A stretch of DNA of 10,687 bases, from the NCBI GenBank assembly GCA_031254735.1, contig JAIRTU010000025.1, positions 1 to 10,687 of the forward strand, in the 5' to 3' direction. The position numbers were made by a program, and so were the translations under genes. The DNA is from Bacteroidales bacterium. Lineage in GTDB: Bacteria; Bacteroidota; Bacteroidia; Bacteroidales; WCHB1-69. Positions within the stretch are counted from its first letter, which is position 1; every line of letters starts with the position of its first letter. Positions 6,153-10,687 of this stretch are shown here, in pieces. The notes below the pieces were generated by a model. That model saw only the letters and a list, made by a program, of their open reading frames with translations, was not told where the DNA came from and searched no databases.

Positions 6153-8453
6153 CTGAAAACCATTATTTTGCTCATGCTGCTTTTTGCGGGACAGACCTTT
6201 GTTTTTTCACAAACAAAAATCAGTGTGTTAGACATGGAAACCAACAAACCGATACGTCATGCCAACATCTATTATCCCGAAACAAAAACAGGCACAACAA
6301 CCGACACTTTGGGGCAGTTTCGGATACATTTTTCCGTGTCGGAAGTCTTGGTACAGATTTCTGCCGTCGGCTATCAAACCTTTCTTGACCGCATTCGTCT
6401 GAAAGAAAACCAATCGGTTGTGTATTTGCAACCCGCAATTCATCAATTGCAAGAAATGGTGATTATCGAAAACACCTCGCGTTTGCAGGGCGAAAATGTG
6501 AAGCAGGTAGAGAAATTGGACATAAAAAACGGAAGCGTTTCGGGTGTTTCACTCGCCGACAAACTCACTTCCATTGCCGGTATCGACAATTTGAGTACAG
6601 GTGCAGGCATCGGAAAACCGGTTATTCGCGGATTGAGCGGCAACAGAATTGCTGTTTTTTCGCAGGGAGTGCGGATCGAAAATCAGCAATGGGGCGACGA
6701 ACACGGTTTAGGTCTTGACGAAAACGGCTACGAGCAGGTAGAGATTATCAAAGGACCTGCTTCGTTGCTTTACGGCAGCGACGCCTTGGGCGGCGTGCTT
6801 TATTTTGTGGACGAACGCTATGCCAAACAAAACAGCATGGAAGCGGCTGTTTATTCGGAGTTTAACAGCAATTCAACGGCTTTCAAAAACAACGGTGCGT
6901 TCAAACTGTCGAAAAATCGCTTGCATGTAAACCTGTTTGGCGGATATACCACGCATGCCGACTACAAAGACGGAAACCGCAATTTTGTTCCCGGCAGCCG
7001 TTTTTCTACCGCTAACCAAAAAACCGTATTGGGTTATATCGGTAACAAATTCAGCTCTTCGTTGAAATACAGTTTTTTGAATGAAAAATACGGATTGACA
7101 ACAGCAGAAGAAGACGAAGACGAAACGGAAGAAGTCTACAAAAACGGGCGAAAACCTTTTCTGCCTTATCAGGACTTGATTACGCATATCGTCAGTTCTG
7201 AAAACACATTCTTTTTTGACAATAATTCAAAATTAAAATTGGATATGGGTTATGTGTTTAATGTCCGAAAAGAATTTGAAGAAGAACATCATCATCACGA
7301 CCACGACAATCCCGATGATCAAGGTGAGATTGAAGAACATGAAGATCACGACCATGAACACGAAGAAGCCGCATTGAGAATGCATCTGCACACTTTTTCG
7401 TACAACGCAAAATGGTATTCTCCGCAATGGAAAAAACGTTGGACACTCACCGCCGGAAGTCAGGGAATGGCACAGAGCAATACCAATCACGGCGAAGAAA
7501 TATTAATCCCCAACGCAAACACGTATGATTTCGGTGTTTTTGCCATGACCGATTTTTCGTATGGAAAAAAAGCCGATTGGCAATTGGGATTGCGGTTCGA
7601 CACACGACACATTGCGGCAAAAGCCTTTGAGAAACAATATTATTCCTTTAATTTTTCCACAGGAATATATCAACCGATAGCCAAATATTTTTCGTTTCGG
7701 GCAAATCTCTCTTCGGGTTTTCGAGCGCCGAACATGTATGAACTGCTTAGCGACGGCATTCATCACGGAACAAGCCGTTACGAAACAGGCAATCCCGATT
7801 TGAAAACCGAAAACAGTTACCAAATAGACGCCTCGTTGAATTACAACGCCAAACATATAGAAATTTTTATCAGTCCTTATTTCAATTATATCCGCAATTA
7901 CATTTATTTGATGCCCACTTCCGACAGAGCAGACAGCATGCCTGTTTTTCATTACACACAAACCGATGCTTTCCTCTACGGCGGCGAAGCGGGTTTTCAT
8001 CTGCACCCGCACCCTTGGGATTGGCTGCATATCGAAGGCTCGTACAGCAGCACGTTCGGGCAAGATACGCGACATAATTATTTGGCATGGATACCCTCGC
8101 AAAAAATCAACGCAACCGTCAGTGCCAATTTTTCATTTAAAAAAGGAATAAAAAAATTCTCGGTTTATCTGCAAAATCAATATTCGTTTGCACAAAACAG
8201 AGTTGCCGACAACGAAACCTCTACTCCCGCCTACAATCTGCTCAATGCAGGCGTTTTGTTTGATTTTGGCATAAAATCTCAAAAAATACAGTTAAATATT
8301 GCGGCAAACAATCTGCTGAACGAAACCTATTATGATCATTTGTCTCAATATAAGTTGAATGAAATTTACAATAAGGGACGAAGTTTCAACGTTAAAATAA
8401 GCGTGCCGTTGGAGTTTGCATTGCAGGAAGAAAGTCGGAAAAAACAACAGTAA
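5766..8453 (+). CDS. Fur/Zur-type metalloregulator fused in frame to a TonB-dependent outer-membrane receptor
   Basis: One uninterrupted 895-codon frame encodes two proteins that are normally separate. Residues 1 to about 129 are a full-length Fur-family repressor. Residues about 130-148 are a Sec signal peptide, about 150-225 a carboxypeptidase-regulatory-like beta domain, about 229-355 a TonB box region and plug (VIRGLSGNRIAVFSQGVRIE, then EIIKGPASLLYGSDALGGV at 326-344), and the rest a beta barrel whose last strand ends NVKISVPLEF at 884, followed by an unusual 11-residue polar tail. A His/Asp/Glu-rich segment lies at 505-535. The likely role is transition-metal (perhaps zinc) uptake across the outer membrane, controlled by the regulator half. 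The start ATG at 5766 sits about 20 bases after the predicted transcription start and gives a normal Fur N-terminus. As a single polypeptide the product would bury a signal peptide behind a cytosolic DNA-binding domain, so separate translation of the halves is plausible. Domain calls are firm; the physical fusion is uncertain. Confidence 0.9.
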   Translation: MDIRKRNTKTKQLVMNVLINGNSALSHEEIERNLASKVDRVTIYRILQGFCEDGKVHKIIDKNGKTCYALCRDCTSDHHHDNHPHFHCISCDKITCIEQPVVQQELPDGYKAVSTEAFITGYCKKCSNTLKTIILLMLLFAGQTFVFSQTKISVLDMETNKPIRHANIYYPETKTGTTTDTLGQFRIHFSVSEVLVQISAVGYQTFLDRIRLKENQSVVYLQPAIHQLQEMVIIENTSRLQGENVKQVEKLDIKNGSVSGVSLADKLTSIAGIDNLSTGAGIGKPVIRGLSGNRIAVFSQGVRIENQQWGDEHGLGLDENGYEQVEIIKGPASLLYGSDALGGVLYFVDERYAKQNSMEAAVYSEFNSNSTAFKNNGAFKLSKNRLHVNLFGGYTTHADYKDGNRNFVPGSRFSTANQKTVLGYIGNKFSSSLKYSFLNEKYGLTTAEEDEDETEEVYKNGRKPFLPYQDLITHIVSSENTFFFDNNSKLKLDMGYVFNVRKEFEEEHHHHDHDNPDDQGEIEEHEDHDHEHEEAALRMHLHTFSYNAKWYSPQWKKRWTLTAGSQGMAQSNTNHGEEILIPNANTYDFGVFAMTDFSYGKKADWQLGLRFDTRHIAAKAFEKQYYSFNFSTGIYQPIAKYFSFRANLSSGFRAPNMYELLSDGIHHGTSRYETGNPDLKTENSYQIDASLNYNAKHIEIFISPYFNYIRNYIYLMPTSDRADSMPVFHYTQTDAFLYGGEAGFHLHPHPWDWLHIEGSYSSTFGQDTRHNYLAWIPSQKINATVSANFSFKKGIKKFSVYLQNQYSFAQNRVADNETSTPAYNLLNAGVLFDFGIKSQKIQLNIAANNLLNETYYDHLSQYKLNEIYNKGRSFNVKISVPLEFALQEESRKKQQ
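6153..6209 (+). other. Internal signal peptide at the regulator-receptor junction
   Basis: Residues 130-148 of the long frame are a signal sequence immediately after the last zinc-ligand cysteine (C126) of the regulator, with only S127-N128-T129 between. There is no linker, coiled coil or extra membrane segment, so the two halves are abutted like adjacent genes rather than joined by an evolved hinge. Confidence 0.75.
7278..7370 (+). other. His/Asp/Glu-rich metal-binding segment of the receptor
   Basis: Residues 505-535 contain ten histidines (including HHHHDHD at 508-514 and HEDHDHEHEE at 525-534) among Asp and Glu. The position between predicted barrel strands suggests an extracellular loop. 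Similar His-rich loops occur in zinc receptors such as neisserial ZnuD. An acidic run (EEDEDETEE, 448-456) precedes it in a neighbouring predicted loop. Confidence 0.75.
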
Positions 8454-8497
8454 GCCTTCCTTTTTTCAACAGCCGACAGCCAAACGATAAAAAAGCG

Positions 8498-8524
8498 TCT
8501 TTTGCGGCGGGGAAAAGATTTTTT
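8498..8524 (+). terminator. Weak terminator-like hairpin after the Fur-TonB gene
   Basis: TCTTTT (8498-8503) can pair with AAAAGA (8513-8518) around a GC-rich 9-base loop, followed by six T residues (8519-8524). The stem is short and AT-rich, so read-through into the nitroreductase gene is likely. Confidence 0.3.
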
Positions 8525-8573
8525 CTGCCGACAAGTCGCCAACACAGAATGTTGAACATTATAAAAATAGAGC

Positions 8574-9206
8574 ATGAAAAACATAAACAAAGTAGTTATT
8601 TATCAGATAATTTGCATATTGCTGATTGCGGCAATTGGCGTATTGTGGTTTAATAAACAAAAAGAAATCCCTGTTATGGAAAAAGAAGTTGTTTCAACAA
8701 ACGAAGCGGCACTTTCGGTGATTTACAATCGTAAAAGTGTTCGGAATTTTATTGCCGACAAGCCAATCGGCAAAGAAGACATAGACCGTATAATACGAGC
8801 AGGGTTTGCTGCACCTTCGGGGCGAGACAGTCGTCCGTGGGAGATTGTTGTGGTGGACGATCGCGAGGTTTTGGACGGTATGGCAGAAAAGTTGCCTTAT
8901 GCGAAAATGCTTGCTCAATCGCCTTTGGCAATGATTGTTTGCGGCGACACCACCAAATCTTCTTATTGGTATGTCGATTGTTCTGCGGTAACGGAAAACA
9001 TCTTGCTGGCGGTGGAAGCCTTGGGATTGGGAGCGGTATGGACTGCCGCCTATCCGTATGAAGACCGAACAGGTGTTGTTGCCGAGTATTTGCATTTGCC
9101 GGACAATATATTGCCCTTGGTTGTTATTCCCATGGGATATCCGCAAGGCGAACACAAACCGAAAGACAAATACGATCCGACAAAAATCCATTACAATAAA
9201 TGGTGA
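8574..9206 (+). CDS. Membrane-anchored nitroreductase family protein
   Basis: This 210-residue protein has an N-terminal hydrophobic segment (about 7-26) without a clear cleavage site, suggesting a signal anchor, and then a nitroreductase-fold domain from about residue 45. Family marks are RKSVRNF (53-59, FMN phosphate contact region), AAPSGRDSRPWEIVVV (79-94), ENILLAVEALGLGAVWTAAYP (141-161) and GYPQGE (188-193), ending HYNKW. Family members are FMN-dependent NAD(P)H oxidoreductases acting on nitroaromatics, quinones or flavins; the substrate here is unknown. Most family members are soluble, so the anchor is notable and would place the flavin domain outside the cytosol if the positive-inside rule holds (K2, K6 before the segment). 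It begins 120 bases after the receptor gene on the same strand with no clear promoter of its own, so cotranscription is possible. The ATG at 8574 is the only start that keeps the anchor. Confidence 0.88.
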   Translation: MKNINKVVIYQIICILLIAAIGVLWFNKQKEIPVMEKEVVSTNEAALSVIYNRKSVRNFIADKPIGKEDIDRIIRAGFAAPSGRDSRPWEIVVVDDREVLDGMAEKLPYAKMLAQSPLAMIVCGDTTKSSYWYVDCSAVTENILLAVEALGLGAVWTAAYPYEDRTGVVAEYLHLPDNILPLVVIPMGYPQGEHKPKDKYDPTKIHYNKW

Positions 9207-9243
9207 GAAATCGCCCTTTGGGTACTTCCAATGCAAAGAGGTG

Positions 9244-9279
9244 AAGCGGGAGAAAAAACAGGACAGTTTCTTGCCGCTT
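9244..9279 (+). terminator. Terminator-like hairpin after the nitroreductase gene
   Basis: AAGCGG (9244-9249) pairs with CCGCTT (9274-9279), and AGAAA (9251-9255) with TTTCT (9267-9271), leaving a small internal loop and an 11-base end loop. The downstream sequence is AT-rich but has no uninterrupted T run, so termination is uncertain. Confidence 0.35.
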
Positions 9280-9328
9280 ATTTATATTTTAATTTGATTT
9301 TTCTCGTTACTTGCATGTAACATTAGTG

Positions 9329-9336
9329 TATCTTTG
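9329..9336 (+). promoter_or_regulatory. Bacteroidota -7 promoter element for the acyl-CoA ligase gene
   Basis: TATCTTTG is an exact match to TAnnTTTG and is identical to the -7 elements before the Fur-TonB gene and gldF. The best upstream TTG (9311-9313) is only 15 bases away, shorter than usual. A start near 9343 gives a leader of about 14 bases before the ATG at 9357. Confidence 0.6.
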
Positions 9337-9356
9337 CAGAAATCATAAAATAGAGC

Positions 9357-10687
9357 ATGATCAAACGACATAATAAAACCGCAATTGTTTATAAGGGGCA
9401 ATCTTACTCTTACGATCAGTTGCTGCAATATTCTTCTCTTTACGCAAAATATTTCAGCCGGGAGAAAAAACCGGAGAAAATACTGATATTCGCAGAAAAT
9501 TCTCCCGAATGGTTTTTTGCTTTTTGCGGCACTTTATCCTGCCAAGCCGTTTCGGTGCCGGTAGACGTTCAGTCTACGCAGAAAGAATTGGCATATATCA
9601 TCAGCGATTGCACTCCTGATATTGTTTTTGTTTCGGAAAACAAATTAGACTTTGTCCGAAAAGCATGCGAACAGGCGGGGAATTTTCAAGGAAAAATAAT
9701 CACTGCCACCGATATAGACACGCATGATGCGGCAACCGTAGAGCCGAAAGAAATTTCTATCGAAGAAAAAGAGCAGACTGTTTTGCTTATTTACACCTCG
9801 GGTACAACCGGTTCGCCCAAAGGAGTAATGCTGTCGTACAAAAATGTGATGTTTGTTGCCAATGCGGTGTATCGTGATGTGCCTATTTTCAAAAAAGAGA
9901 CCAACGTAATGGTGTTGTTGCCTTTGCACCATTCTTTTCCTTTGCAGGGAACGTTGCTGATTCCCATGTATGTCGGAAGCACGGTTTATATAGCCGAAGG
10001 CTTGAGTGCCGAAAGTATTTTAAGCACGCTCAACGAGGGGAAAATATCTATTATTATCGGCGTTCCGCGTCTGTACGACACGCTTACCAAAGGTGTTATG
10101 GCAAAAATCAATGCGAAATTGGCAACGAAGCTCATCTACAAATTGATGAAATTTATCGGGAGCGACGCCCTTTCAAAGATTGTCTTTAAGTCGGTGCATG
10201 AGAAATTCGGCGGACATATTCAATATTTGGTTTCGGGCGGTGCGGCGCTGTCGATAGAGACGGCTACCATTTTCAAGACGTTGGGATTTTATGTTTTGGA
10301 AGGCTACGGCATGACCGAAGCCGCTCCCATGATTAGTTTTACGCACCCCGGAAAACGGAAAATCGGTTACGCAGGGTATCCGCTCAACGGAATGGATATT
10401 AAAATTTCGCCCGCAGGCGAGATTTGCGTAAAAGGCGATAATGTGATGCAGGGATATTACAATCGCCCGGAAGAGACCGCCGAAATTATTGTCGACGGTT
10501 GGTTGCATACCGGCGATATAGGTTTTCTGGATAAATACGGATTGAAAATAACAGGAAGGATTAAAGAAATTATCGTTACGCCAAACGGCAAAAATATCAA
10601 TCCCGAAGAAATAGAAACCGATCTCCTCGCGATGTCTACCTACCTCAAAGAGGTGGCGGTGTTTATGGAAAACGATGTTCTTCAAGC
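9357..10687 (+). CDS. AMP-forming acyl-CoA ligase / long-chain fatty acid-CoA ligase, 3' end outside window
   Basis: The frame is open from the ATG at 9357 to the window edge (443 codons plus two bases) and is cut before the end of its C-terminal subdomain. The protein belongs to the adenylate-forming (ANL) superfamily: the P-loop YTSGTTGSPKG lies at 146-156, YGMTE at 317-321, GWLHTGD at 381-387, and the hinge region ITGRIKEIIVTPNGKNINPEEIE follows. These residues bind ATP, form the acyl-adenylate and then allow the domain turn for thioester formation. The N-terminus MIKRHNKTAIVYKGQSYSYDQLL matches fatty-acyl ligases of Bacteroidales; no signal peptide is present, so it is cytosolic or membrane-peripheral. 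Fatty acid activation is the best guess; the exact acyl chain cannot be read. It has its own -7 element and probably forms a separate unit from the nitroreductase gene. Confidence 0.9.
   Translation, partial: MIKRHNKTAIVYKGQSYSYDQLLQYSSLYAKYFSREKKPEKILIFAENSPEWFFAFCGTLSCQAVSVPVDVQSTQKELAYIISDCTPDIVFVSENKLDFVRKACEQAGNFQGKIITATDIDTHDAATVEPKEISIEEKEQTVLLIYTSGTTGSPKGVMLSYKNVMFVANAVYRDVPIFKKETNVMVLLPLHHSFPLQGTLLIPMYVGSTVYIAEGLSAESILSTLNEGKISIIIGVPRLYDTLTKGVMAKINAKLATKLIYKLMKFIGSDALSKIVFKSVHEKFGGHIQYLVSGGAALSIETATIFKTLGFYVLEGYGMTEAAPMISFTHPGKRKIGYAGYPLNGMDIKISPAGEICVKGDNVMQGYYNRPEETAEIIVDGWLHTGDIGFLDKYGLKITGRIKEIIVTPNGKNINPEEIETDLLAMSTYLKEVAVFMENDVLQ

Larger units (their letters stand above)
6153..8453 (+). 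other. Receptor half: TonB-dependent receptor read from a CTG codon (residues 130-895)
   Basis: If read from codon 130 (CTG, 6153-6155) this half begins [M]KTIILLMLLFAGQTFVFS followed by Q149, a textbook Sec signal peptide with an MKT-style start, a hydrophobic core and cleavage after residue 148. The mature part would be about 747 residues, a normal size for a receptor of this type. Codon 135 is TTG and codon 137 is ATG (6174-6176), but starting there would leave only 11-14 residues before the cleavage point and no basic N-terminus. No Shine-Dalgarno sequence precedes any of them. The half is complete from plug to final barrel strand, so this is not a broken receptor. Confidence 0.7.

Noticed and set aside
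6140..6388. An out-of-frame ATG at 6140 followed by an open stretch through the receptor start, possible evidence of a frameshift between regulator and receptor
   Set aside because: The frame encodes no signal peptide or receptor motif and stops at 6388, while the original frame continues straight into a perfect signal peptide and receptor domain. A frameshift is not needed to explain the reading.
7503..8102. A 199-codon open frame on the minus strand inside the receptor gene
   Set aside because: It lies fully antisense to conserved barrel sequence, has no recognisable domain and no promoter or start context. The long minus-strand frames opposite the nitroreductase (8694-9236) and the acyl-CoA ligase (10173-10685) were dropped for the same reason.

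Overview
The window is a piece of a Bacteroidota chromosome, most likely Bacteroidales. The signs are a type IX secretion (T9SS) style C-terminal tail at the left edge, a gldF-gldG-DUF4340 gene set, a TonB-dependent receptor with a carboxypeptidase-regulatory-like N-terminal domain, and three copies of the Bacteroidota -7 promoter element TATCTTTG ahead of genes. Start codons lack clear Shine-Dalgarno sequences, which is also usual in this phylum. No rRNA, tRNA, CRISPR array, insertion sequence or phage gene was seen.

Left part (1-1673): the 3' end of a probable T9SS cargo gene closes with a clean Rho-independent terminator. Next is a complete SpoIID/LytB-domain secreted peptidoglycan enzyme gene. 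A gap with two different short tandem repeats separates it from a convergent operon. Middle (1674-5294, minus strand): a tight operon reads gldF (ABC permease), gldG (auxiliary ABC component) and a DUF4340 membrane protein. The ATPase partner GldA is not in the window. A 471-base divergent gap follows (5295-5765).

Right part (5766-10687, plus strand): the central item is one uninterrupted 895-codon frame. It encodes a complete Fur/Zur-type metalloregulator (residues 1 to about 129) and then, without a stop, a complete TonB-dependent outer-membrane receptor with its own signal peptide (about 130-148), carboxypeptidase-regulatory-like domain, plug and barrel. The receptor has a His/Asp/Glu-rich segment, and the regulator is also His-rich, so zinc or a similar transition metal is the likely cargo and signal. 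Directly upstream are two tandem palindromes of identical 9-5-9 design, one lying across the -7 element. They look like the operator of the regulator itself. The result reads as a self-contained metal-uptake module in which sensor and transporter share one frame. How a cytosolic repressor and an exported receptor are both made from it is the main puzzle; internal initiation at a CTG codon is the leading idea.

A membrane-anchored nitroreductase-family protein follows 120 bases later. After it, with its own -7 element, comes an AMP-forming acyl-CoA ligase that runs off the right edge.
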